Source of the DNA: Pseudisothecium myosuroides
Lineage: Eukaryota; Streptophyta; Bryopsida; Hypnales; Lembophyllaceae
DNA length: 64,000 bases
Assembly: GCA_951799445.1 (NCBI GenBank)
Contig: OX637287.1
Coordinates: 43,181,724-43,245,723, forward strand
Direction of reading: 5' to 3'
Below the pieces are notes generated by a model. The model was not told the origin of the DNA. It worked only from the letters and a program-made list of their open reading frames with translations, and did not search any database. A program made the translations under genes and the position numbers. Below are positions 28,678 through 42,233 of the stretch, in pieces. The first letter of the stretch is position 1. Each line of letters begins with the position of its first letter.

Positions 28678-31600
28678 ATGATGGAAAGATGCCCCGCAGC
28701 AGGTTTCGACCTGCGCGAATTCACCACTTCTTCTCTCGGATCCAAGCCCGAAGACTCCGCGCCTCTGTCCGCTTCCGATCTCCGCAACCTCTCTGAGAAT
28801 CTGCACACCCGATCGGACCAGCTCAAAGTTCAACTCCGGGAGATTCTCACTTCGAATTACGATGAATTGCAGAGCATAGTCGAAGATGCACACGTCGCCA
28901 GCGGAGGAGTCGAGACGCTTGCGTGTGACGTGAACAAGATCTTGGAAGGTCTGGACGGAGAGGTTCCTTTCGACAGCGAGATTTGCAGATTGGCAGTCTC
29001 GGCGGAGCAGTTGCGGAACGAGCAGGTGGAGAAGCGCGAGTATCTGGCTGCCCTGGAATTTATTGCGAGAGTGCGCGAGGGTTTGAAGTCGGCGGAGAGG
29101 GCGTTTCATGGAGGAGAGTTTGGGGAGTCGGGGACGAAATTGTGTGAGATTCGGGAATGGCTGGCGCTTCCGGGGGAGTGGACTGGAGACAGGGATGACG
29201 AGGAGAGGAAGGGGGAGAATGTGCAGGCGTTTTGTCTTTTGGAAGACGAGTGGGCGAAGTGTTATGCTCAGGTATGAGATTAGGGTTTCCGTTTCGGTGG
29301 ATGTATAACTCGGGATACTTTAAATTCGCCAATGATCTAAATAAATTCCGTGAGATTTTCTTTGGAGAAGGCAAATGAATATATAAATTTTTGTTAGCAA
29401 CTCGCAGAGGATTCCAATGCATCAAAGAATGTGTTATTTTGGTACTATGTGCAAAAGTTAGTAAGGTTCAAAGTTTGACTGGTAGGCGACCTAAAATCAA
29501 ACACGAAATCTGATGTTAAGGTGGTATTCATTCTCAAAGCCAATATGTACTCATCCTGCAAGATTATCGGGTGTTACCGTTGAGATACTCGTCACAATTA
29601 GGTGCCCTTCTTAATTTTTCCTGATACTGGTTATGTGCAGCTTGGAAATTTCCTGGAGGAGGTGTTTGCCAAAGCCGTTGTAATAAACTTGCGCGACTGC
29701 GAGCTTTGCATATATTCCCATGTCTCTTGCAGCGACAGCAAGGCAGGAGTGAACGTTAATGAAGTGCAATTAAGCGCCATTCTTTCTGCAATGCATGTAT
29801 GCAAGCAACTTTCTGTACCTTTGGTGCTACCACTTTAGAGCCTTCTGAAATTGAACCACTTATTCGATTTGGATCGCTTTGATTGTCGTAAATGTCTATG
29901 TGTTGAAATGGCATTTCTGAACTCCTGTCGCTTATTGATAAGATTTTTAACTGAAGAATAAACTATGCTAGCATTACATTCACGAGTATTCCCACGTGGT
30001 AAACCAAGGGTGATCTCGTTGCTAACTCTCAATTTTCTTGCGGAGCAGAATATAGGAGTCTTGGACACCAGGCTAGCTAAAACAGCAGACTCGCTCTTCA
30101 AGCAAATAATAGATCCTATAGTTCAAGATCCTGGATTTGCAATAGATACCAAAGAATTGGATCGACAAGGGAGAGCAGTTATCAGCTGGAATTCAAGTAC
30201 GAGCGAGGTAATCGACGTCTTGCCATCCATTTTCATGTGATCAAGTGGCATACAGTATCTGATTTTCTCGAGTTACTAGATTCGCCTTCTGCTACCAATA
30301 TATGGATAGTGAAGAGTGTCAGACTCGCAATCTTGAATTGGACTACTTCGTTCTGTTTGGTCTTGCATATCTCAATAGCATCTGCGTAGCAGTAAATAAT
30401 TTGATGCCTTCATATCGACCTCAGAATGTGCCGACAAGACCTCTCTTTTGTCTGTTTGTTGCTCTAGTAGAAACGTCAACTATATTGACCGTTAACCCCA
30501 AATGGACCAAAGGTTCAGATTGTGCCTGATGTTTTTATAGTCTGTTTTATGTGGGTTATATGGGAGCTTTCTTTTGACGAATTTTATTTATTTTTTGACC
30601 TGCACATGCAATGATCTTCGTTGATTCTGGTGGTATGCAATATGGCCCCATCTGAATTATGTTTTTCACAATTTGATCAATCGAATTGGTCATTTGCAAA
30701 CCATGAATCTTTGGTCTTGACGCATCCAATATTGAGTGCACGTATGGCTAACATTGAGCAGAATCTTTCAGACACATGTGATGGGACACGTGGAGATGTT
30801 TGCGAAGCTGCTTCGAGTGTTCGAGTTTCTTCGGACCAACTTGCTGGTTGATAATGATGAATGGATGGCGCTTCTAGGCCGTGTTATTTGGCCTCAATTG
30901 ACAGAGTCTATTACTGCTAACTACCTTAGCAAGGTATTTATTATGTTCGGTGGCCTGCAATTCGGTTCACTTTGGGATTTTAAACTGGATATTTCGCTTT
31001 CAACAACTTACTTCTTGTTTAAATCTCACTGTTGTGTCGTCAATATTTAGAGTATGCCTTATCACAAGCTTGTGTTTCTTTTGATGTATGAAAATTCAGC
31101 TGTTCTGGTCTCCTAGATAGTTCTTCGGCCGCGTCAGGATCTATTGTAGACTCTTTTGTCTTTGTCTTTGTCTTGGCGGTCGAGTCTACCACAGAGAAAT
31201 ATTTGATTTTCCCAACCGGGATCTACCTCCTAATATGGTTTGCTTTTGCTGCTTGTGTAGGCCGTCCCTATTGAGATTTCAGAGCTCGCTAGCTTTCAGG
31301 AGTTGGCACTGGCAACTGCCGAGTTCGAGACATCCTTGGGTAGATCTGGCCTGATTCCAGACTGGGATGAATCTCGTGGGGATGAGCTTCGCAGCTTCTC
31401 ATCCGACGTGGAAATTCATTTTGCTGTTAAGAAAAGGAAGTCTGTCATGGCAAGAGCACGTGATTTGCTGATAAAATCTGATTATAAATCTCATGTGGTA
31501 TGTCTGGTCTATTCTACTTCTGTGTCTCCCTTCGTGATTTTTACTGTTTAGGATATATGTTTGTTCTTTCAGAAACCTCAAAGTGATTGAGAGGTCCGAA

Positions 31601-34600
31601 TAATCTCAACATGTTTTTCATACAATTGGTGGGTGGTGCATTCAGTGGCCACACTAAAATCTTGAGTTCATCTTCTGTGAAGGGTTTCGTCCCTCTGTTT
31701 TGAATGCGTATTTCAGGTCGATACTTGCATTTGCAAGTATATCTTGTACGCATAGATTTCTACTTTACGCCTGTGTGTTAGATTTATAGATTCATGTGTC
31801 GGATACTTCATATTGTCTTTTCAGCAGTGCACCTCAGAAAGTTGTTAGATTTTATTGAGTCAGTCTTCTAACCGATGATTTCTCTGAATTTTTAGGCCAA
31901 TCAAGAAGAGGAGCCTGTACAGGTCGCGGATGGCAGTGACAACATATCGTTGCTCCAGACTGAGGCATGTTTCATTACCCTCGCGGTGAAGCAGCTCCTG
32001 GAGATAGTACATCAAACATTGCAGGTTCAAATTCCACGTGATTCTCATGTGTGCCTACGATTTACAGAGTCATTATCCTAAGTGCCCAAGCTAAATATAG
32101 AAACTCCACATTGGAAGTTAATTGTCGATTATAGTAACTTTCGAAGTATATTTCTTATCGTTCAAAAATATAGGATATGATTTCTTCTCTCTATTGTCAC
32201 AACTTTTGAAGCTTCCTAAACGATTTGTTTCAACTCCTAAATGTATGGAAGCGGCTAATTTTGGTCATTTGGTCATTTAGAAGTTAATTTCAATTGATTG
32301 AATAATCTTCTGATTACTTACTGCACATAAACCAGGATGAATTCCATCGCATCTGTGTGTAGAAGCGTGCTCTTAACAGTTTGTCTGCTTTGACTTATAA
32401 GTATTCATTTGTTTCATTGTTAAGCGTAGCACATTAGTACTTCCAGCCCTCTTCCATGTATGAAATCAATCAAGAGGCCCGTTGTTGTACTGGTACCTAG
32501 TGAAACTAATTTAATGGTTTATTTTGTCAATAATGAAGAAAGCAATACTAGATTTGGTGATGTTTAGTTTCCAACTCAACTAATCTTTTTCCATGTGGCT
32601 GCAGGATGCGTCCAAGTCTAGTCCCGCCATAGCAATGGAGCTCTACCTTGGTGCTTGGGATGCCATACTTCTTTACCTTGCCATTGTTCCTGTAAAGGTC
32701 AGTCATTACGATTGGTGAGGCCTGGTCACAGATATGATCTCTATTGGCCTTTTTATGATCTCATTTCGAGGATTAAGGATTCAAGATTCTGTAGCTCCTT
32801 CGTTGGCTCCTGCACCCCCGTTAATTCTTTTCATTTCGTATTTTGTCTTTGTGCAGGTGATGCAGCAGTTAAATAGTTTACACAAAATTGCTGTATTGTG
32901 CCACAATGATTGTTTTCACGTTGCTCAACATGTCCTCTATCTTCACTTCCAGGTCTGAGCTCTTATCTTGCCGACTATCTGTTATGAATGCTGATATTTA
33001 GGCTCTTAGCTTTGGTATCTGCACTTGACGAATCTTTATGGTGTTACTTTCGAGTATTGGCCCTAGAGTTAAACGTGTCAGTTGAATATATTTAAGGGAT
33101 GAGCGTAGTAGTTTTGAATAGCCATCTTTTATGTACCAGAATTTTGCACCGGGGTGGGGGGTGGGGTACATGACCAAATATTGTTTATGGTGGGCTGATA
33201 CAGTGTTGTTGTTGTACAGTATTATCCAGCTCTTCCTTCAAATGTCCAGGGAATCATGTCATTCGTGGATTTAGCTCCTTTGTTTCAAAAGCTGGGTCGC
33301 GAAATCCTTGAGAAGCAAATGCACCTAATTACTGTGGATCTCATGGAGGTTTGATGCCATATCACTTCCTGTCATTTTCCTTATCCTACCCTAATGTCTT
33401 GGTTCAAGTCCGTTCCAAATCTGTTTGTATCGCTGCAGCAGTGAAGTGCCACTTAATACTTGACTCTTGTAAATTCATGCAGGTTCTTCATAAGGCAAAC
33501 GGCTTCCAGTATCTCGAACAAAGGAAAAATTATGATATATGCAGTCATGCAATCAGCGAGGTCTGTAACCATTCTTTAAATTCTGTACTGTCATGCGCAG
33601 ATATACTGCCCATTAGTTAGCAGTGTGACTTCTAGTATGACCTGTTCTAGATGGACAGTTACGCTATTATTCTTGTCACCAAGTAGTTTATAAGAGAAAC
33701 CTGTTTCTGCTTCTAATGCCTTTGGGTAAGCTGAGAGGGTAATAATCCTGGAATTATGATTGTTCTCCAGGCAGTGAATGTGTTGGAGACTGTTCGGACA
33801 GTGTGGCAACCTGTTCTTGCTGCAAGTGTGTATGAAGTAGCATTCGGCAAGCTCGTGAATGCGGTGGTCTCTCGTCTCATTAATGAAGTACTTGCTTTTG
33901 ACGACATTTCTGTTGAAGAAGGAGAAAAGGTAATGCTCTATTGAAGCTTAGAATCATATTATATGGTAATAATCCGGTCACTCAGTAACCTGATAGATTT
34001 GAGCAATGTAGGTTTCATGGTTAAACTCATAAAATGTCATCGGGAAATTGAACAAATGTACTTACTCATATGACCTACTCAAAACTGCTCATGAAAAACA
34101 TGAGGCGCAATTTGGCATTCCTGGTCCTTTCGGGTTTAGCATTTTGTGAAGCTTTCGTTAGCTACCGATTTGTGGAATGTCAAGCTATAATATATTCAAC
34201 AGTGTTTTTCCGCGAATGCACTTGTGTGTGCAGCTACGCGAACTGATGCTTGCTGCGACTACCAGTATGAAAACATTATTTGGTCCAGCAACCGAGGAGG
34301 TAGCTGACACTGATGGCGATCCTGCGAATGTATCGGCCTGGCGTAAACTGCTACGGTTGACAGGCAAGGCTCAATCTGTAGAATTCTCATTACGCTATTG
34401 TTCCATTTAAGGATTTTGACAGTTCGAGAATTCGTTGACTATTCAGCATTTTGAGGACTAGACGTTTCACCATTTTTAGTTAAATTCAGTCCATAAGGGT
34501 TTTACACTTTGTCTGGTCAGTCACGGAGAAAGAATCTTGACTATGAATGATAAAATGCCATTGATGCTTGCATGGTACGGAGTAAAATTTTATGAGTGGT

Positions 34601-35525
34601 CTTGTTTGTTTGTCCATTTTGTGGAGTGCTCCAAATACCTGCAGTCTAGAGAATGGTCAATAGATTTGGCTAATTTAGCCTATTCGTTTTTGAATGTCAT
34701 GTCATGTCATGTCCTATGAGCTCCAAATAGCTTGTTTGTCCTCGAGTACTGACTGGAGAAGTGTAAACCGGTCCTTAGTCAAATTCATTTGGTCAATGTA
34801 CTGTTCACTGTACTGATTGGTATAAGTGCTAAGAGGAAGAGGTCGGGTTTCTGAGTATATTTTGTTTATTGCAAGAATAATTTCAGGAGTTATTTCTTAT
34901 CATTGCCGTGTTCTCCTCAAGCAGTTGAGAGCGAGTTGCTTGCTTTTTTTTTTAATATTGTTCGCCTATCTCATCAATCGTTCCAAACCTCGACGAGTAG
35001 TGAGAGGAAGGTTGTCCTTAGAGCTACGTTTTACTAAAGGCGCCTGTCTTGAACATTTGCAGACCTGCTGGACATGTCTTTGAGGCCGATCACACAGTCA
35101 TGGGAAAGTGGAGATTTGCTTTCGTGTGGATTCTCAGCTGATGAGGTACGAGGCTTAGAATTACGTAGTCCACAATAATGCATTTGTATTATGTACCTAA
35201 ATCGAGTCCCTACTGACTCGAAGGGCAGTGTGAGAATAATTCAATGGACGAGCTCATGGTCCGGAGCAGTGTGGGTCTCTATTGGATCTAGGGTTGAGTA
35301 GTTATTCAAAGCTCAACCACATTTGAACGTGCTTTTTGTCATATTTTTGTTAGAAATCTGTAGGCACAGTGTCTATTGGGGGATTCTTGAATTATCTTTG
35401 ATTTAGGCAGCCACATGATGCCCTCATGTTTTGTTCAGGTGCAACACTTGGTGAAAGCAATCTTTTCAGAAACACCTCTGAGAGCAGAGTGTCTCAAAGT
35501 GATCGTTGACAGTCCGTCGAAGTAA
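28678..35525 (+). CDS. ZW10: ZW10 homologue, vesicle-tethering (Dsl1/NRZ) and kinetochore (RZZ) subunit
   Basis: Fourteen exons: 28678-29271, 29641-29796, 30049-30207, 30772-30933, 31261-31497, 31896-32024, 32605-32697, 32857-32952, 33220-33348, 33483-33560, 33771-33929, 34234-34363, 35063-35145 and 35439-35525. The frame closes at 763 aa, within the usual range for the family. Family-like blocks include WMALLGRVIWPQLTESI, SDVEIHFAVKKRKSVMARAR, VLCHNDCFHVAQHVL, and the C-terminal TQSWESG and AIFSETPLRAECL. The N-terminal 200 residues are helical and charged, as in ZW10. Intron 12 has a GC donor (CAG|GCAAGG). Known ZW10 proteins tether Golgi-derived vesicles at the ER with Tip20/RINT1-type partners and, in animals, recruit checkpoint factors to kinetochores. 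Intron 3 contains a decayed MITE. No disabling change seen. Confidence 0.95.
30496..30720 (+). mobile_element. Decayed ~225-bp TTAA-type MITE in ZW10 intron 3
   Basis: TTAACCCCAAATGGACC marks the left end at 30492. The body matches LDAH intron copies at 55143-55347 and 58650-58846 (TTTTTTGACC, CACATGCA, TTGAT.CTGGTG, AAACCATGAAT). The right end has drifted. Confidence 0.6.
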
Positions 35526-35990
35526 AATGCTCTGCACAAAGTACAGGTATTATTCCGAATTTAGACTTGGAACCTAGATTCCTAGATTTTTCTGAGATGC
35601 TTACCACTGTACAGTACAGGAAAACTTGAAGAAACCAATGAAGTGGAAGCATGTCGTGGTCGACTAGAGCAACTGGGTGCCTCACTAGGGGCCCAGCATG
35701 AAAGATTGAGGAGACCTGTTTTTCATGTGGGCATGGTTTGCGACATAAAAGATGACAAATGAAGAACCGATTGTTTTTCCTCTGGGCACTATTCCTTGGA
35801 AGTAACCATGTATTCAAATGTTATGAAAATTGTTGTTCCTTGATGCTACTCCTTACCACATGTGTGATTCCATTTGTAAATGGTCCTTTAAAGGTTAAGA
35901 TCTCTTTCCTATAACTTATTTATCTTGTCATGCTCAAAATAATGTTATACTCTGTAGTAATTTGTAAAGATGGGGGCATGTCCAAGATAG
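35526..35990. other. 3' flank of ZW10
   Basis: Presumed 3' UTR and terminator region. No gene or repeat recognised. Confidence 0.4.
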
Positions 35991-36622
35991 GGTTATACCC
36001 TCCATCCCAAGATGATCTTCCTATTGATTTTTGATTGCTATCTAAAGCCAACAAAGCAACTTCAAATAGTAGTTTTCCCTCCATTCATGCAATCATCAAT
36101 TGAAAGACAAATGAAATGATTGAAGGGGTCAATCGACACTATTCATTCTTATTTTTTGCATTTTTTTGAGTGTTGCGTGATTAAAGGAGGTAAAGCTCTC
36201 AGAGGTGGAACAAAGGTCCACACATAGTCTTGGGCCCAAAACACTTATAAAATGACGACCTCACATCCAATAATTAAGTATTCTTTTGTCCAAAAAATTC
36301 TACTTTTTAATACCTCAAAATGGCACTTTGAAAAGGTCTCCAAAACTTAGAGTTCTAAAACAATATGAACATCCTTGATAATACTTTAAAAATTCTACTT
36401 TTCATTACTTCAAAATTGTTCTTTGAAGAAATCTTTAATTTAGAGTTCCATAACAAGAAGAGCACATTGAATTCTATTTATAGTCCAAAATTCAAAGTTC
36501 TAAGGCAATAGTAAACTGAATTCTATTTACTGTGCAAAATGGGTTAAAAAGGTGTTAATTTTATCCATATTCTAGAACATTTTGTCCAACATGAAGATCA
36601 TTTCAAGACAAAAAAAATAGTA
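35991..36622. mobile_element. Stowaway-like MITE, diverged copy (~630 bp)
   Basis: The left end TATACCCTCCATCCCAAG followed by ATGATCTTCC and the right end GAAGATCATTTCAAGACA form imperfect terminal inverted repeats like those at 45459-46146. Internal blocks near the right end (TTTTGTCCAACATGAAGATCA) also match. Exact borders are uncertain. Confidence 0.5.
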
Positions 36623-37473
36623 TTTTGTAAAGATGAGGACATTAGTTGGGACATATCTATTAGTGAGGGTGGTATTATTTGATTTAACTACATAGGATTT
36701 AAATCCATAGGAGTAGTCATAAATGTGGAGTTTTCTATTATGATGATATGACAAGGGCAACACTTTTATGTAATAAACTAACACCTCTACTTCATTTGTA
36801 TGTCTTCTCTACATGAAGTAGATCTTTGATGTGGTAATCTTAAAACATAGTAGAAAACTCCACATTTATCATATTCATTTGTGACATATGAGGTCTAGGC
36901 GTACCTAATATAAACCCTTGCCTTAATAGATTCCCAACTCTCAACTGACATAACATTCTTGGTTGACGTTACAAGATCTATTCCTAGATTCATGAGATTT
37001 CCTTCAGTCAAGTTTCAATAAATTGAGAAAAGAGTTTCAATAGTGAAAGGAGCTGAAGCAAAGGGACCCTAGTCCAGAAGTTCAGGAATGTTTTGAAAAA
37101 ATAAAAAATAAAAATATAGTACTAAATGCTTTACAGTGTTCAGATTAGGAGCAAGTACCTTACAATCATCAAATCAACAATCCTGCAGGTGATTCCCTTT
37201 CAATATACACTTTACAATGCTTCAGCATCCTCCTCCTGGAAAACGCGCAGTGGATCAATATGCTCCAATGCATCTCATGGGCACTTTCTGCGTTGCAGTT
37301 TTCCTGGGATTATAAGTGCCTGTCTCCTAATCAACCTCTCTATAAGCTGCTGACGTCAAAATCTCACGAACAGGATAATCGATTCAGAATGATCATGCTC
37401 TCCAAGGAAAAAAAGAAAAAAGGAAAAAGGAAAAAGGAAAAAGGAAAAATCTCTCTCAAGGGAAGGGCCAAAT
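36623..37473. other. Intergenic DNA between the convergent ZW10 and Lys-rich genes
   Basis: A 19-bp perfect inverted repeat (ATAAATGTGGAGTTTTCTA at 36719-36737, complement at 36851-36869) could form a hairpin and may be a MITE remnant. An AAAAAGG-type purine repeat lies at 37407-37450. No gene seen. Confidence 0.55.
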
Positions 37474-40400
37474 TTAGGTCTTCAACTTTTTCTTATTCTT
37501 GGAAATATGGTTTAGAAGGAAGTCATCGTCACTGTCTGAGTTAATGGGTCTCTTTTTCTTGGCCGCACTCCCCACAACTTGATTTCCCTTGCCGTTGGAA
37601 ACGGGAGTAGACTTCTTTACGCCTGCTGGGGATCCGTTGGATAGTCGTACAGGAGTGGAAAGCTTGCTTGAAGGGCCTCCCTGCTTGGAAGATTGCGTCC
37701 GTTTCTGCTTGCGCTGAAACGCTTTTTGTGCCTCATCGGCAGGAAGTAATCCATATTCCATCAACCTGCATTCCCAAAGCGGACATGGATAAAGAGAAAC
37801 TCACAAATACAAGGGAAGGGACCTGATCCTGACTGCTATACTGACCTTGATACCAACCGCACCCAATCTAAACATACACCGGGTTGGACTTATTAGCAAA
37901 GAAAAACACTTTTAAAATTTCATACAAAACGCTTACTTCGTGATCTCAACAGATTTGGCTCGTCCTCCAGTAACCTCACAAGGATAAGAAACGCAAAACT
38001 ACCGGACATACAGCTACAAATTTCAAAATTGAAGTCAATATCAAAACCCACCAAATTTCTGCCATTTCGCTTTCAGGCATCTGCTCCCGGAGTGTAGTGT
38101 AAAAGATCCGCAAAGCATCTCTCTGCAAAGAACCAGCACCAGCACCAGCATGAAAACTACATCCACGATGTCGAATATCAGGAACCACAGCAGTAGTGAG
38201 TAGCACAAACTTTTGTGCAAGATCAACTCAAATTCGTGAAACCCAGAAGGGTAACGTAGAGAACCCGCCATGCATATCCGGCATTCGATGGAGTCTCGAA
38301 GGCAACAGAGTCCTACTCAAACCAGCGATTTTATTTTGGGCGATGCAGCCCGCACTGAGGACCACTGTGTGACGCTCCCTCCAGTCTAAAGGAATATGAA
38401 TGGTCATAGTGGTAGGCTGTAACACCAAAATAGAAACGCTGATCCAAGGCATAGAGGTCCTAGTGTCTTCACAAAAACCAAAGTTTAATAAGATCAAGCC
38501 ATACGGATCTCTTTCTTGTGAAAAATTTACTAGGCCCTCCCAATTCAGCCTAACGTCTGTTCCAACATGATCACAAACCCTACTCACTCTCCTATAAAGG
38601 GTTTGTGATTTATGAGGGTCTTGAAAGGGCACCCGAAAGATAGGATCAGGGGTCTTCATCTACGGGGGTCTTCCGAAGAAACCCTAAATGTATGCTTACT
38701 TTCCACCTCTGGGTCCTCTAAAGTCCAAACTAACTTTCCAAAAGTGATCAGCCATAACTGTTGCTAAATCAATTGGTAGAAGATAGATTCCAGCTGCTCA
38801 TCCTGATTGCCATACTTTCTAGAAGATATATCGAGGCAAAGCAGCAGCAACAGGAGTACCTGCGTTCGAAATCGAAAGACAACCACTGGAACCTCCAAAA
38901 AACATAAAAACACAGGCTGGTGAGTAAAACGATGAGAACAATGTACCTCTTCCGGAGGATCATGCCTCTGTCCTGGCAACTCGAACACTTTCTTCTCCTT
39001 CTTCTGCTCCGTCACAGTCTTGGTGGCCGTCATAGTAGTGGTTGTAGTCTTCATCATCTGCTTCCTGACTTGTCCCCCAGTCGCCGATGCCCCAGTCTGC
39101 AATATTCATTTAAACATTAACCCCAGAGCCAAAAACGATCTCATGCATTAAAACTGAAAATTGAGCAGGGAGAAACTTAGAAGAGCTTCAATAAGGTAGA
39201 GGATACAAGAAACCATTAGGGACCTGATTCCATCTCCTATAGACTGACCCCTGTAACCAAAAGCAACTCGACTATTCATGCGCGTTCAATTAGCAAGCGA
39301 AATAGGCACGAAATGGTTATGTAAGTCTATGGCCACTCATCTTTGAACGGAAATAGGGTTGGTTACTATCCCTTAAGTGGTGGTCTACAACCTCCCACAT
39401 TGAGATTGCACAAGAAATTCATAAATAATGATAAAAATCTGTTTTATCTCAACAGATTTGTCTCTCTTACCCAAAGAGAACTCTCCACAGCACTAGACAC
39501 CAGAAATCACACTCCTACATATTGCAAAAATAGCATCCACCGCCACCTTCCAACGACATGCCGTCCAAAGAAAACTTAATTACACACAACAGTGGCTAAC
39601 CTTGGTTATTGATTTCGATGCACTCTCCGGCTTCACTGGTGTTTTCGCAAGAGGACTCTTGGCAGCAGGACTCTTTCCTTTCTCCTTCTCCCTGTACGAA
39701 TCCCTGTCTTCATCTTTCACCTTAGAGCTCTTTCCACTAGTTTTCCCAACCTCCTTGCCAACAGTAACACCCCGTTCCTTCCCATTCACGCTCTTTCCCT
39801 GTTCCTTGCCATTGGCATTCCCTTTCTCTTTCGACAGCACTTTCCCCTCCTTGCTCGACAACACCTTGATTGGCGACTTCACCTCATCCTTCACCAACAA
39901 TCTCCCCCCCTCCTTCTTGATCGGCACCTTCATTGGCGACGACTTCACCTCCTCTTTCACCGACACTTTCCCGTCCTTCTTGATTGGCGACTTCACCAAA
40001 TCCTTCAACGGCGTCCCAACCTGCAATTATAATTTATTCGATCACAACCAAATAAAATCCCATTAAAATGGCGTGCTTCACTACAAACAAAGACATGCCG
40101 TGCACAGAAACAAAAAATCTTCAGATTATCATAACAGTGACCGACCTTGGTTGTTGGTTTGCTCGACACCTTGATTGGCGACTTCACCTCAGACGCCAAC
40201 CTCTGCTCCGGCTTCACCAACCCCTTCCCCTCCTTGCTCGCCACCTTCCCCTCATTGCTCTTCGCGAATTCCTTGCCGACTTTCACTAGGTTTTTCCCAA
40301 AGCTGTTGCTCCTGACGGGCTCCTTCGGGGCAGCAGTGCTACCCGGGGTTGTCCGAACCTCCTTCCCCTTCGAAAGCGAATTCCCTATCTCTTTCCTGTC

Positions 40401-40517
40401 AGAAGTAGTACCCTTCGCCTCGGAAGAAGGTCTCTTCAGTGCCGACTTCAAAAGCTCAGACCCCCCGGATTCCTTCTTCAACTTGAGTGACTTCACCTTC
40501 GGCCTCTCTTCCGCCAT
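37474..40517 (-). CDS. Lys/Ser-rich, probably nuclear protein with a plant-conserved C-terminal domain of unknown function
   Basis: Five exons on the minus strand: 40517-40146, 40020-39601, 39096-38947, 38122-38052 and 37765-37474, giving 434 aa. The start is the ATG in GCCATGGCG; the frame two codons upstream is GTG. Residues 1-264 are low complexity, rich in Lys, Ser and Glu, with repeated VKSPIK/VKSSPMK/KEGK units, so most of this part is likely disordered. The C-terminal part carries LPGQRHDPPEERDALRIFY, PESEMAEIWLMEYGLLP and a final basic, acidic-serine tail (SDSDDDFLL, KNKKKLKT). I recall this C-terminal block from uncharacterised plant proteins annotated as nucleolin-like; that link is from memory. 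Nuclear or nucleolar location is inferred from composition. The C-terminal domain frame is intact and splice sites are GT-AG. Confidence 0.85.
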
Positions 40518-42229
40518 GGCCACTCCCGGACTAGCTTCCTACAAATTGAATTCGTCAATAGAGAGGCGCTTGTCTAGCTCCTCCTCTTCAAAAATCCAAA
40601 ATAAGGTAATGACCAAAAATTCTAACCAGAAAAATGAGCCATGCTAGAAGACGTCATTTCAGGAATTGATTGCTGAAGCGTAGAAGGGGAGGAGGGGCGT
40701 GCGAGAAGGAGGGGCAACGAAATCTAGAGCAAATTCATTTGCCGCGATGCTGGGACTGGGTTTGAATCTCGTTGCAACAACCCCTTGGGAGCTGTGAAGC
40801 GTAAGGGACTCACCGCGAAACCAAACCCTAACACGACGGGGCTGGATTTGTAAACCAGTATGAAAAGAGTTTCGGTAAACTAACTCACGCCAGTGTGAAA
40901 AGAGTTTGGGCAAGCCACGGCAGTTCAAGCTTGATTGAAGGTAACTGCACCTAAAACCGTCCAGAAATTGCATTTGGGCATGGTTTCTATCAATGTCCGG
41001 AGAGAAATTTGAGCCAAATCACTAACATTTGTAGTTCTTTACTATAAATTGTTTTTTCATTTTATATTCTTCAACGATTCCATGTGATATTACTTCAATA
41101 AGATTTTTAAGAAATTTCTTGTATTTTTATTTTAATTAGAATTATTCTTGAAATGTAGGCAAGATATTTAATAATTTTTTGGATAAACTTTTGATTTTAG
41201 ATTGGCAATCTGGGAAATTGAATCACCTCATCTTACACTAGCTATCGGTTCTTTCTATACATTGGTTTATGTTGTTAAATTGTATGAATTTTTGTTAGGT
41301 CTTTTTGGGAGCAAAAAAGAGATTCAAGATTCTTTTCGCATGCATTTTATGACACTATATGAATTATTTTTTATTTTTTATTTTTTATTTTTTATTTTTT
41401 ATAAAGGTGAATATTAGTGTATCCAAAATTGACCTAGGGCTCTCATGAATATAGGATGTACAATTTAGGCAAGAAATTGTAGCAAAATATTTGGGTTACA
41501 ATTGGGTGCAAATACAAGTGATTTTATTGCACATCCACATTCACTCAATTTCTTCTCAAATAAAGGCAGAATAAAGACAAAGTAAGGATAAAATAAGGTC
41601 ATAGGTTCACCATTATAAAATAAATAAATTAGGAATAACAAAACAGTCAAAAATAATTTGTATTATTAAAAAAGGCTCACAATGAGTATCACCTAAAAAC
41701 AATAGTTCCTACAAATTATTATTTTCTAGAAATTTGTATGACAATGATATTACAGCCAACAATGATTTCATTAAGTGTAATTTTTATAAATGAGTGGCTC
41801 AAATACTAAGAAGATAAACCACTATACAAATACTCTATTAGACACTGAAAATTCAATATAAGAGATAAATAGAGAAGATGAATTGACATCATGCATTGGT
41901 GGAAAATGTGAGATGAGCATTTATAATAGTAGTACATTTTATTAATTAACTTCTCCAATTCAGTAAATAAATAACTTTAAAAAATTGATTGGTGATGTTA
42001 ATTTGTTCATTAAAATCAAGAAAATAATAGGGAAGAAAATATGGTTAAATTTTAACTTTAAGTACATTTGAATAAAACCAAAATACATCTAGATAAAACC
42101 TTAAGATACCCCCCCAAATCATTTGGATAAAATTGTCAACATGGATAATTCCTAAGAAAGACACCATACTTCCATTGATAAATAATTTTATGGAAAATCT
42201 ATCCAATTGCATACTCTATATACTTTATT
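40518..42229. other. Upstream region of the Lys-rich gene and AT-rich spacer
   Basis: The first ~460 bases are comparatively GC-rich and contain the promoter and 5' UTR. The rest is AT-rich with an A/T homopolymer-like stretch at about 41365-41400. No gene seen. Confidence 0.5.
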
Positions 42230-42233
42230 TTAA

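Noticed and set aside
38041..39102. Minus-strand frames of up to 143 codons between exons 3 and 4 of the Lys-rich gene
   Set aside because: They lie mostly in intron 3 or extend past true splice sites; the conserved domain is continuous only when they are spliced out.
39602..40647. Plus-strand frames of 154 and 166 codons opposite the Lys-rich gene
   Set aside because: They are antisense shadows of the repetitive coding exons; the minus-strand frames have phased introns and a recognisable domain.
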